From Limnoglobus roseus (GTDB lineage Bacteria; Planctomycetota; Planctomycetia; Gemmatales; Gemmataceae): DNA of 64,000 nt. Shown here piece by piece: positions 46,848 to 55,703 of this stretch. Both the position numbers and the translations under genes were made by a program. The stretch spans positions 3,720,001-3,784,000 of the forward strand of contig NZ_CP042425.1 in assembly GCF_008254045.1 (NCBI RefSeq), read 5' to 3'. Position 1 is the stretch's first letter. Every line of letters starts with the position of its first letter. The notes below the pieces were generated by a model. That model made no database searches, had not been told where the DNA came from, and saw only the letters and a list, made by a program, of their open reading frames with translations.

Positions 46848-49800
46848 ATGCCGTTCTCGAAGCTGTCCCGCTGGCTGCCGAAGTCCCTCCGCCCCGTCCG
46901 CCGGCCGCTCCGCACGACGCTGAGTCTTCAACCGCTGGAAGCCCGCGAGGTGCCGGCCACGCACATCTGGACCGGGGCCAACGGCAACTTCTGGAACGAC
47001 AATGGCAACTGGACCGGTGGCAAGCCGACGACCGGCGAGGTGGGCGGCACGGTCGTGCAACTCGGCACCAACACCAACACGTTCCAGAACATCCCGAACC
47101 TGAACGTCGACCAGTTGGTGTTCACCAACAACGGCTCGGCCACGCTGACGCTGCTGCAACCGCTCGGCCTCGACGGGTCGCTCGTCAGCATCTCGAAAAA
47201 CGTCATCAACCCGGCCGGCACGACGAACAGCATCAACGGGACCAGTGACCTGAAACTACTCGGCACCACCGAGCCGTACTTCGCGATCAACGGCACGCTG
47301 AGCATCGACACGTCGATCAGCGGCACGCAAGACCTCCGCCTGAACGAGGGCGGCGGGGTGCTGGAACTGAATAAGCCCAACAGCTACGCCGGCGACACCA
47401 TCGTGAACCAGGGCATTCTGCGGCTGAACGGGGGGGGTAGTGCCAACAACACGATCGCGGCCACGAACTTGAAGATCGGCAACAACGTCGGCCCGGCCGG
47501 CGAGGCCGTGGTGCAGGTGAACGTCGACGGCCAGATTCCAAACATCCCCATTATCGTCGGCAGCGACGGCGTGTTGAACCTGCTCGGTCACACCGACTTC
47601 GTCGGCGGCCTGACGCTGAACGGCGGCCAACTCGCCACCGGCGGCGGCACCCTCGGCCTCAACGACGACATCACCGTCACCGCCAACGCCACCCTCAACG
47701 TGGACGGGGCGACGAAGGCCGGCAACGTCGCGCTGCAGCCGAACGATCACAACTTCGACGTGGCCCCGGGCGTGACCCTGACGGTGAAGACGCGGCTGAC
47801 CGGCCCGGGCAATGTGGCGGTCATCGGTGGCGGCACCGTCGCCTACGAGAACGCCGGGCCGACGGCCAACGACTACACCGGCCAGACGCGGGTGTATGAC
47901 GGTACGCTGACACTCCACGATGCGGCCCTGAACTCTGCGTTCGCCGGCAGCCTGTTCGTCGGCGACGGCACCGGGGCGGCCGGCACCGCCGTCGTGAAGT
48001 TGCTGACCACCAGCGAGATTCCCAACACCGGTGTCGTCAAGGTGTCCGCCGACGGGCTGCTCGACCTCAACGGCTTCAACGACACGCTCGGCTCGCTGTC
48101 GCTCGAAGGCAACGGGCAGATCGTGACCAACGGCAGCAAGCTCGGCGTGACCAGCAACATCGTGGTGCAGCCCGGCACCACGCAATTCAACATCACCGGC
48201 GACATCGACTTCAGCGGGTCCGGGTTCGGGGCCGGGTCGGTCCTCATCTCCGACGCGGCGAGTACGCTCGTCATCGACGGCGTCGTCTCCGGCGACAACG
48301 GCCTGTCGCTCTCCGGCCAGGGCACGCTCCGCCTCGACGGCAGTTCGGCGAACACGTACACCGGCACGACGACCGTGACCGGCGGCACTCTTCTGCTGAA
48401 CCACACGACCGGCCCGGCCGTGTCGAACAAACTGAACCTGTCCGGCAGCTCCAACGGAGCCGTCGTCCGGCTCGCCCAGGACAACCAGTTGCCGGCCGAC
48501 TCGGCGGTTACGATGTTCGCCAGCACCCTAGACGTGAACGGCCACCAGCAGACCGTCGGCAAGTTGTCCCTGAGTGCCAACACAATGGTCACGACGGGGA
48601 CCGGTAAGCTGACCCTCGGCGGCGACGTGTCGTTCACGTCGGCGATCTCGGGACAGGCCAGACTGACCGGCAACTTCGACCTCGGCACCGGCGACCGCGT
48701 GTTCACGATCGCCGACTCGCAGGCTGATATTGAAGTGACGATCGACGGCATCATTTCCGGCGGGGCGGCCGCGAATCTCATCAAGGACGGGGCGGGGACG
48801 CTAGAAATCACCGGCCTCGTCGGGACGCCCAACACCTACGGCGGCAAGACGTGGGTGAAGGACGGCCGGCTGCTCCTGAACGACTTCGGGTTCAACGAGG
48901 TCGTGTCGAAGACGGTCGAAGTGGGCGACACCATCGGGGCCGCCGGGTCGGCGATCCTCCAACTGGAGCAGTCGGCCGAACTCCCCACCGACGCAACGGT
49001 GACGGTCCACGCCGACGGCCTGTTCGACCTGTCCTTCAACGGCAAGAACCGCGGTCAAACGATCGGCACGCTGACCCTGGACGGCGGTCGCGTCGAGCGT
49101 GGGACGTTGTCCGTCGGTGACATCACCGCGACCGACACCGGCCCGTCGGTCATTACGTCCTTGGTGTCGTTCCTGGACGGCCCCCACACCATCACCGTTG
49201 CGGACGGGGCGGCGGCTGAAGACCTTCGGATCGAAGGCCCGTTGGCGAGCAACTCCTTGGTCGACACCTTCGTGAAGGCAGGCCCCGGCACGCTGGCGTT
49301 GGCCGGGGTCAGTACCTACGCGAGGCCGACGTCGATCACCGCCGGCACGCTGCTCGTTGACGGCAGTTCGCCGGCCAGCCCGATCACGCTGACCGCCGGC
49401 ACCCTCGGCGGCAGCGGGTCGATCGGCACCGTCACCGCCACCGGCGGCTCGATCGCGCCCGGTTCGAATTCGACCGCCACGCTGACGACGAAGTCGCTCG
49501 CCCTCGGCGGGGCGACGTTCTTGGTCGAACTGGGCGGGACCGCCGCCGGGCAGTTCGACCAGCTCAAGGCGATCGGCACCGTGGACCTGACCGGCGCGAT
49601 GTTGAACGTGTCGGCGTCGTTCACGCCGTCGGCGGGCCAGCAGTTCACGATCCTCGACAACGACGACTCCGACGCCATCGTCGGCACGTTCGCCGGTCGG
49701 CCCGAGGGGCAAGCGTTCACCCTCGCCGGTCGGCCGTTCACGATCACCTACCACGGCGGCGACGGCAACGATGTGGTGCTGATCGAGTCTACGCCGAACA

Positions 49801-51698
49801 CGCCGCCGATGATCTCCGACGTGACGGGCCAGACCAGCGACGGCAGTGCGGTCGGGCCGGTCGGGTTCACGGTGAATGACACCGAGACGCCGGGCGGCCT
49901 CGTCGTGACCGCGAGTTCGTCGAACCCGACCCTCATCCCGGACGGGAACGTCGTCCTCTCCGGTAGTGGCGGCAGCCGCATGGTAACGCTGACGCCCGTC
50001 GCGGGACAGGCCGGGTCGGCCACGATCACCCTCACCGTGACCGACCCGGCCGGGCAGACCGCAACCGACACGTTCACCCTGACAGTAACGCTCCCGCCGA
50101 CCGTCCCGCCGACGAACACGCCGCCGACGATCTCGGCCGTGGCGGACCAAACGACGGCCGGCAGCCCGGTCGGTCCGCTGAACTTCACGGTGAACGACGC
50201 CGAGACGCCGCCCGCGAACCTGAACGTGACCGCGAGTTCGTCGAATGTGGCCCTGGTTCCCGTCGCGAACATCACGATCGGCGGCAGCGGAATGAGCCGC
50301 ACCGTGACGGTGGCACCGGCCCCCGGACAGACGGGCACGGCCACCATCACCTTGATCGTGACCGACGCGAGCGGTGCGGCCGTCTCGGAGACGTTCGACG
50401 TGGTCGTCTCCAGTCCGGCCGTTAACCAGCTTCCGACGATCTCGGACGTTGGCAACCAGACCGGAACCGGCGTGGTCGGTCCGGTAGCGTTCATCGTCGG
50501 TGACCTCGAAACCGCGGCCGCGAACCTGAGCGTTACGGCCGTCTCCTCGAACCCGGCGTTGATCCCAAGCGGGAACATCGCGATCAGCGGCAGCGGGGCG
50601 AATCGCACCGTGACGGTCACGCCGGTCGCCGGCCAGACCGGGGCGACGACGATCACGCTGACCGTGACCGACGTCAGCGGCGGCACCGCCACCGACACAT
50701 TCACCGTCACGGTGTCGGCCGTTACACCGCCACCGGTGGCCACAGCCGTCGCGCCGAAGGAGTTCGCGGCCGGGGCAGGGGCCGGTGGTCAGGTGCGATT
50801 CTTCAACGCAGACGGCAGCGAGCGGTTCACGGTGACGCCGTTCCCCGGCTTCGCCGGCGGGGTCCGCACAGCGGCAGCCGACTTCAACGGCGACGGCGTC
50901 GCCGACCTCGTCGTCGGCACCGGCCCCGGTCGGGCGACCCGGGTTCGCGTGCTCGACGGCGTGACGCAGGCCGAACTGTTCACCGTGGACCCGTTCGAGG
51001 CGACGTTCACGGGCGGTGTCTACGTGGCCGCCGGCGACGTGACCGGCGACGGCGTGCCGGAACTGGTCATCTCGCCCGACGAGGGCGGCGGCCCGCGGGT
51101 GCGGGTGTTCAGCGGCAACGGCTTCGGCGTGGTGGACGACTTCTTCGGCATCGACGACCCGAACTTCCGCGGCGGTGCCCGGGCGGCCGTCGGAGACCTG
51201 AATGGTGATGGTGACGGTGACCTGATCGTCGTGGCCGGGTTCGGCGGCGGCCCTCGCGTCGCGGCCTTCGACGGCACCACACTCGGCGGGGGCCACAAAA
51301 AGTTGTTCGGCGACTTCTTCGCGTTCGAGCAGGCGCTGCGGAACGGCGTGTTCGTCACCGCGGGCGACGTCAACGGGGACGGGTTCGCCGACCTTATCGC
51401 GGGCGGCGGCCCCGGCGGCGGCCCGCGGGTGCTAGCCCTCGACGGCAAGAGCCTGCTGGCGAACGCGCAAACGCCCCTGGCCAACTTCTTCGGCGGCGAC
51501 ACGAGCAGCCGCGCGGGCATCCACGTGGCCGTTAAGAATCTTGACGGGGATGCGCTGGCCGACATCGTTGTCGGTGCCGGTACCGGCAGCCGGGTGACGG
51601 CGTACTTGGGCAAGAACATCGGCCCGGACGGTACGCCCGCGTCCGCCCTCGACTTCGACGCGGTGGCCGGCGTCACGACCGGGGTGTTCGTCGGATAA
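46848..51698 (+). CDS. Giant surface protein: autotransporter-type repeats, Ig-like repeats, FG-GAP/VCBS repeats
   Basis: A 1616-aa protein. The N-terminus is basic and carries SLQPLEAREVPA (residues 26-37), the LxPLExRxVPA motif seen on many Gemmataceae surface proteins and presumed to guide export. Residues about 40-980 are Gly/Asn/Thr-rich beta-helix sequence with repeated GTLTLDGG- and LNLSGSSNGAVVRLAQ-type segments, like autotransporter-associated beta-strand repeats. Three Ig-like domains of about 100 residues follow (about 985-1295), each with PTISDVxxQT and a TATITLTVTD-like end. The C-terminal 310 residues are FG-GAP/VCBS repeats with calcium-type DFNGDGVADLVVG motifs. It is a likely cell-surface adhesin or envelope protein; no enzyme domain is visible. 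Confidence 0.88.
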   Translation: MPFSKLSRWLPKSLRPVRRPLRTTLSLQPLEAREVPATHIWTGANGNFWNDNGNWTGGKPTTGEVGGTVVQLGTNTNTFQNIPNLNVDQLVFTNNGSATLTLLQPLGLDGSLVSISKNVINPAGTTNSINGTSDLKLLGTTEPYFAINGTLSIDTSISGTQDLRLNEGGGVLELNKPNSYAGDTIVNQGILRLNGGGSANNTIAATNLKIGNNVGPAGEAVVQVNVDGQIPNIPIIVGSDGVLNLLGHTDFVGGLTLNGGQLATGGGTLGLNDDITVTANATLNVDGATKAGNVALQPNDHNFDVAPGVTLTVKTRLTGPGNVAVIGGGTVAYENAGPTANDYTGQTRVYDGTLTLHDAALNSAFAGSLFVGDGTGAAGTAVVKLLTTSEIPNTGVVKVSADGLLDLNGFNDTLGSLSLEGNGQIVTNGSKLGVTSNIVVQPGTTQFNITGDIDFSGSGFGAGSVLISDAASTLVIDGVVSGDNGLSLSGQGTLRLDGSSANTYTGTTTVTGGTLLLNHTTGPAVSNKLNLSGSSNGAVVRLAQDNQLPADSAVTMFASTLDVNGHQQTVGKLSLSANTMVTTGTGKLTLGGDVSFTSAISGQARLTGNFDLGTGDRVFTIADSQADIEVTIDGIISGGAAANLIKDGAGTLEITGLVGTPNTYGGKTWVKDGRLLLNDFGFNEVVSKTVEVGDTIGAAGSAILQLEQSAELPTDATVTVHADGLFDLSFNGKNRGQTIGTLTLDGGRVERGTLSVGDITATDTGPSVITSLVSFLDGPHTITVADGAAAEDLRIEGPLASNSLVDTFVKAGPGTLALAGVSTYARPTSITAGTLLVDGSSPASPITLTAGTLGGSGSIGTVTATGGSIAPGSNSTATLTTKSLALGGATFLVELGGTAAGQFDQLKAIGTVDLTGAMLNVSASFTPSAGQQFTILDNDDSDAIVGTFAGRPEGQAFTLAGRPFTITYHGGDGNDVVLIESTPNTPPMISDVTGQTSDGSAVGPVGFTVNDTETPGGLVVTASSSNPTLIPDGNVVLSGSGGSRMVTLTPVAGQAGSATITLTVTDPAGQTATDTFTLTVTLPPTVPPTNTPPTISAVADQTTAGSPVGPLNFTVNDAETPPANLNVTASSSNVALVPVANITIGGSGMSRTVTVAPAPGQTGTATITLIVTDASGAAVSETFDVVVSSPAVNQLPTISDVGNQTGTGVVGPVAFIVGDLETAAANLSVTAVSSNPALIPSGNIAISGSGANRTVTVTPVAGQTGATTITLTVTDVSGGTATDTFTVTVSAVTPPPVATAVAPKEFAAGAGAGGQVRFFNADGSERFTVTPFPGFAGGVRTAAADFNGDGVADLVVGTGPGRATRVRVLDGVTQAELFTVDPFEATFTGGVYVAAGDVTGDGVPELVISPDEGGGPRVRVFSGNGFGVVDDFFGIDDPNFRGGARAAVGDLNGDGDGDLIVVAGFGGGPRVAAFDGTTLGGGHKKLFGDFFAFEQALRNGVFVTAGDVNGDGFADLIAGGGPGGGPRVLALDGKSLLANAQTPLANFFGGDTSSRAGIHVAVKNLDGDALADIVVGAGTGSRVTAYLGKNIGPDGTPASALDFDAVAGVTTGVFVG

Positions 51699-51996
51699 GC
51701 TGACAGAACAGGTTTGAGGCCGGGGGTTGGCGGTCGATCCTCGGCTTCAACACCGACGAGTCCGGTGGGCCCGAAGGACGGCGGTTTGCCCGAACTTCGA
51801 GCGGTGTGCCGCTCCGTCCCGGAGTGAAGGATCGGCCTTCCCACTTCTCCACTCCGGCCGGCCGACGTTCCGCTTGCGTCCCGTCCGCAGCGACGGTATG
51901 ACCGTACCGCGCTTCCTCCACGATTGCGTGCGACCTCAAAACCGATCGCACGCCCCGCGGCCGTGGTTCGGCCCGAGCCCACGACACAGGGACGCC

Positions 51997-53439
51997 ATGC
52001 GCCGCCGGGTGACTCTCGCCGCCCTCCTGTTAGCCGGTTGCCACACTCCCCCGCAATACTCGGGCGAGTCCCTTCCACGGTTTCTCGTCGACCCGGCGAC
52101 CGACACGCTTCCGCTCCCGAACACGCCCGCGGGGGCCCCCGTCCCCGTGGCCGATCGCCCGGCCATCACGTTGCCCGACGCCGTCCGGGAGTGCGTGCTG
52201 AACAACATGCGGTTGAAGGCGGCCGCCGAGCGGGTGAGCATGGCCCAGGCCGATTACATCACCGAATCGCTCATCCCGAACCCGCAACTGCTCGTCGACG
52301 CGCAGCTCCTCCCCGTGAGCATCATTAACTTCGACAACCAGGCCGGCCCGCCCCAGTACGACGCCCTCGTCACCCTGCCGGTGGACTGGTTCGTCTTTGG
52401 GAAGCGCGTCGCCGCCCAGGCCGCCGCCCGGCTGAACGTGGACGCGGCCCAGGCCGAGTTCGCCGACCAATTACGGCGGCAGATCGCCCTCACGGTCGAT
52501 AGCTTCTACGACGCCCTGGAGGCCGACCTCGCCCTGAAGCTGGCGGAGCAAGACCTGGACGCCCTGCGGACGCTCGAGACCGTCGCCGCCGAACGGGCCA
52601 AGGCGGATAACAAGTCTACCCTCGAACAGCGGCGGGTTCGGCTGGCCATCCTCGACACGCAACGCGAGATCCGCAAACGGCGGGCGGCGGCGGAGACGAC
52701 GAAGTCGAAACTTCAGGCGAACGTCGGCCGCCCGCCGGACACCCCGGACTTCGTCGTCCGGGGCACGCTGGCCGTACGGGCGACGGCCCCCGCGCTGACG
52801 CCCAACGAGGCGTGGGCGTTGGCCGAGCGATTCCGGCCGGACTTGATCGCGGCCCAGCGGGGCGTCGCAGCCGCGGAGAGTTCCGTCGAGCGGGAGCGGC
52901 GGCGGGGCCTCCCGCAAGTCGCAGTCACGTCGGGCGTCGACTTCCAGGACCAGAAGCGGATCACCGGCTTCCGGAACGCCTCCCTCTGGACGGTCGCCGT
53001 GAACACGTCGCTGCCGTTCACGGACCGCAACCAGGGGCGGGTGCTCGGCGCGCAGGCGTCGGTCCGGATGGCCGCCGCCACCCTCGGTGCGCTCACGGCC
53101 GACGCGCGGGCGGAGGTGGAGCAAGCCGTCGCCGAATACACGGAAGCGGTCAACGGCGTGACGGGCGAAGACGTGACGTCGCTCCGGACGGCCCGTGAAG
53201 TTCGGGCTGAAACGCTCGCGGCCTACCGCGCGGGGGACAAGGACTTGGTCGACGCCCTCGACGCCGAGCGGGCGTACCGCGACCGCCTCCGGAACACGCT
53301 CGCCAACCTCGCCGACTACTGGCAGGCCCTCAACCACGTCAACGCGGCCGTCGGCCGCCGCGTCCTCACGGCCGCCGAGGCGGACCGGGATTCCCTCCTC
53401 GACGACGCCCGGCCGAAGGACGCGGCCCCACCGAAGTGA
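51997..53439 (+). CDS. TolC-like outer membrane efflux lipoprotein
   Basis: A 480-aa protein from ATG at 51997 with a lipoprotein signal, LAALLLAGC, lipidated at Cys15. The mature part is the TolC/OEP fold: long Ala/Glu/Arg/Gln-rich helices in two internal repeats (for example QADYITESLIPNPQLLVDAQ near the first strand, and AAAESSVERERRRGLPQVAV in the second half). The C-terminus ends with the usual DLVDALDAERAYRDRLRNT helix. It would form the outer-membrane channel for an RND or CusC-type pump. No inner-membrane partner is adjacent; the pump at 3502-8114 lacks a channel gene and could in principle use it. Confidence 0.9.
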   Translation: MRRRVTLAALLLAGCHTPPQYSGESLPRFLVDPATDTLPLPNTPAGAPVPVADRPAITLPDAVRECVLNNMRLKAAAERVSMAQADYITESLIPNPQLLVDAQLLPVSIINFDNQAGPPQYDALVTLPVDWFVFGKRVAAQAAARLNVDAAQAEFADQLRRQIALTVDSFYDALEADLALKLAEQDLDALRTLETVAAERAKADNKSTLEQRRVRLAILDTQREIRKRRAAAETTKSKLQANVGRPPDTPDFVVRGTLAVRATAPALTPNEAWALAERFRPDLIAAQRGVAAAESSVERERRRGLPQVAVTSGVDFQDQKRITGFRNASLWTVAVNTSLPFTDRNQGRVLGAQASVRMAAATLGALTADARAEVEQAVAEYTEAVNGVTGEDVTSLRTAREVRAETLAAYRAGDKDLVDALDAERAYRDRLRNTLANLADYWQALNHVNAAVGRRVLTAAEADRDSLLDDARPKDAAPPK

Positions 53440-53627
53440 GCACTCGTCGGGAGTTCGGAGTCATTGCTGTGGTCAGCACTCAGGGGACGTGGCCGGGAGG
53501 GCATTCCCCAAGATAGCCGTGATCGCTTTGGCGGCTACGGCGGGTGACCAGCCGTTTGGCGGCCCGGCACCCGATTAGTGTTCACGAGGCGGTCGAGCGG
53601 CCCGCCAGGTGACGATGTGGTTCCCCA

Positions 53628-53735
53628 TCACTTCCGCTTGAACGCGACCCAGTAGGTGGCCCACTGGCCGGGCGTGGAACTCGTCGCGTACTCCTGGGAC
53701 GTCCACAGCGCGGTGGGTCCGATGGATCCACGCAT
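53628..53735 (-). pseudogene. Orphan C-terminal gene remnant
   Basis: Thirty-five codons with strong G/C third positions, reading MRGSIGPTALWTSQEYATSS and then TPGQWATYWVAFKRK to a TGA. The frame continues upstream (TSVGQLQLD) only to a TAG about 50 bases higher, so this looks like the tail of a lost gene rather than a small gene. The family is not recognised. Nothing else is identified in 53440-53867 apart from the hairpin next to the hydrolase gene. Confidence 0.35.
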
Positions 53736-53800
53736 GTCGAGTTGTAGTTGCCCCACGGAAGTCCGTAATTGCTACTGACCTTGCTCGAAAGCACGGTCGT

Positions 53801-53841
53801 GCCCCCCGGTGCGGCCACGACGGCCAGCCGCACCGGGGGGC
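53801..53841. terminator. Hairpin after the secreted hydrolase gene, 15-bp perfect stem
   Basis: GCCCCCCGGTGCGGC at 53801-53815 pairs with 53827-53841 around an 11-base loop. It begins 27 bases beyond the hydrolase stop at 53868 (minus strand). The position and strength fit a transcription terminator without a T-run. Confidence 0.65.
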
Positions 53842-53867
53842 GGGATGGAAGTCGTCGATTCCGCCGG

Positions 53868-55079
53868 TTACCGCACGACGACCAAGGCCGGGTTCGACGG
53901 CCGGACGTAGCCCTTGTCGTCCGTGCCGAGGACGGAGAAGGCGTGGTAGCCGGCCTTCAAGTCCTTCACGGTGAACGTGGCCGGCCCCGTCGTCAACTCG
54001 GCCACCTTCTTCGCCCCGTCGTACAACGCCAGATTCGTCCAGCCCGCGAACTTGGAATCGTCCACCTTGATCGTGACGGCCGAGCCGGCGTCCTGTGTCG
54101 CGTCGCGGGCCGCGTCCCGGCCCGGCGATGTGATCTTCAGCGGCGCGTCGTGGGTCGCGTAGGCCCGATAGATGAATGCGATGTCCTCGTTCAGCAGCCA
54201 GCTCGACTTGGCCATGTCGCCCTTGAACTTGTCGGCCGGGGCGATGGCGGTCAGGCCGCTCTTCCAGGTGGTGTTGTCAGCCACCCAGCCGGATTCCAAC
54301 GTTAAGTGCTTCAACTTCACCGGCCCCTTCCGCACGTCGCCGTCGGCGGGGTAACGCAGGCGCACGGCGGCGTCCAGGATCGGCAGGGACAACACCTCCT
54401 GCCCGGCGAACTCGTGGCCGACGTTCTGAACCGCCATCCAGCTCCAGCGAGCCCCCTTCGGGCGGTGCTCGGCCAGCACGGGAGTCAGCGCGTTCGCCAT
54501 CCCGCCGGCCTCGCCGGGCGCGCGATCGAGGTCGCCGTTGATGACGCACATCGGCACCCGCCGGTGGTCGTCCGTCAGTTGGCCCGGCAGTTTCATCGTC
54601 GAGCCGACGACCACACCGGCGATCACCCGGTCCGGGTCGGCGTGCATCAGTTTGCGGGTATACCCGCCGCCGGCCGAGAACCCGGTCGCGGCGTAGGGGG
54701 CGTTCACAAGTTCCGGATGCTTGGTGGTCTCGGCGAGGCTCTTGAGCGCCTTCTGCATCACCGCGTAGTCGTGCAGGTAGTAGTTCGTCGCGCCGAGGAA
54801 CGCGAACCCGTGCAGGTTCAGGAACTCGCGGTACCAGGCCTGTTGGTGGTAGTCCCGCGAGTCGCCGCCGGAGTACGGCCCGACCACGAGGATGCCGCGG
54901 ACGACCGGCAGATTGTCGGGGATCACCAGCCGGAACTTGTGCTCCCCCTCGGCGTGGTCGTGGATCGCGTACCCCGGCCGCTTGGGCGTGCCGGCGATCG
55001 CTTTCACCTCGGCCGCGGGCAGCCCGGCCGCCATGGCGAGGACCGCCAACGCGACGGGAATGCTCAACCACCCCTTCAT
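53868..55079 (-). CDS. Secreted alpha/beta hydrolase
   Basis: A 403-aa protein from ATG at 55079, opening with a signal peptide (MKGWLSIPVALAVLAMAAGL). The hydrolase core spans about 40-265: LVVGPYSGGDSRDYHQQAWY, nucleophile Ser135 in TGFSAGGGYT, an acid candidate in VINGDLDRAPG, and His in NVGHEFAG. The remaining 140 residues form a beta-rich C-terminal part (VTIKVDDSKFAGWTNLALYD, FTVKDLKAGYHAFSVLGTDD) that resembles a fibronectin/Ig-like sandwich. The substrate is unknown; it may be a periplasmic esterase or peptidase. The gene stands alone and is followed by a strong hairpin. Confidence 0.82.
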   Translation of the reverse strand: MKGWLSIPVALAVLAMAAGLPAAEVKAIAGTPKRPGYAIHDHAEGEHKFRLVIPDNLPVVRGILVVGPYSGGDSRDYHQQAWYREFLNLHGFAFLGATNYYLHDYAVMQKALKSLAETTKHPELVNAPYAATGFSAGGGYTRKLMHADPDRVIAGVVVGSTMKLPGQLTDDHRRVPMCVINGDLDRAPGEAGGMANALTPVLAEHRPKGARWSWMAVQNVGHEFAGQEVLSLPILDAAVRLRYPADGDVRKGPVKLKHLTLESGWVADNTTWKSGLTAIAPADKFKGDMAKSSWLLNEDIAFIYRAYATHDAPLKITSPGRDAARDATQDAGSAVTIKVDDSKFAGWTNLALYDGAKKVAELTTGPATFTVKDLKAGYHAFSVLGTDDKGYVRPSNPALVVVR

Positions 55080-55299
55080 GCTGTCGCTCCCTTCGAGGTG
55101 ACAATGCACCCGGTGCGTGTGGAAATCAGCGCCCCTCGACCGTTCGCTCGTGCGGCGTTCGTTCGACGTTGCCGGCCGCGTCCGTGCCGGCGGCGGTCAG
55201 CGCCACCTCCCATTCCGCAAAGTTCGGGGCGAGCGGGGTCTGAACGACGTCGTCGGCGCGGCACCAGAAACGGTCGTCTCCGCCCAGCCGCCGCGTTGG

Positions 55300-55691
55300 C
55301 GACTTCCGAGGCAGAGCCGGCGCGGCAACCCGGCGGCGTGCTCAAGTTCGCGTTGCCCGACCCGCCGGCTGGGACGTCGCGGCGGACGGTGGAAACAGCG
55401 GTGGCGGGTGGAACACGGGCACCAACAACTGAAGGCGGAACGGGGGATCACTTCGAAAGCCAAAGTGGGCAGGGCTTCCATCACCCCGCAACGATGGTGC
55501 TGTTGGCGTACGGATTCCTCGTACTCGAACGGGCGAGACTACAGCCCGAGCCGGTCGGGTCGGGAGAAAGAGACGCCTCGCCACGGACGGTCCCGGGTAC
55601 CCGCCGGCCCCTTCTGCGACTGCTCCTGCCGTTGGCAACAACCGATTGCCCGTACGGCTGCGACCAACGCTCACGGCTTCGAACGGAGTAG
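55300..55691 (+). pseudogene. Decayed IS701-type (DDE) transposase, C-terminal remnant with frameshifts
   Basis: Pieces of one transposase tail lie in two frames. KFALPDPPAGTSRRT (about 55344-55388) is followed in the next frame by RWKQRWRVEHGHQQLKAERG (about 55385-55445). Reading then returns to the first frame with GDHFESQSGQGFHHPATMVL and LLRLLLPLATTDCP, ending at TAG 55689-55691. This order (WRVE-QQLK-E-G-LDHFEGRSWRGFHHH, then a Cys-containing tail) is typical of IS701/IS4-like DDE transposases, with the motif Glu still present. The second shift lies at a run of G. No matching 5' half or clear ends were found in 55080-55300. Confidence 0.6.
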
Positions 55692-55703
55692 TGTTAACAG
55701 CCA

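Noticed and set aside
51895..51915. CGGTA-N6-TACCG inverted repeat upstream of the TolC-like gene as an operator
   Set aside because: Half-sites of only five bases with no regulator gene nearby; too weak to support.
53736..53833. Minus-strand frame reading VRLAVVAAPGGTTVLSSKVS as part of the orphan gene tail
   Set aside because: Most of it overlaps the 15-bp-stem hairpin at 53801-53841 and is in a different frame from the convincing tail, so the resemblance to coding sequence is probably chance.
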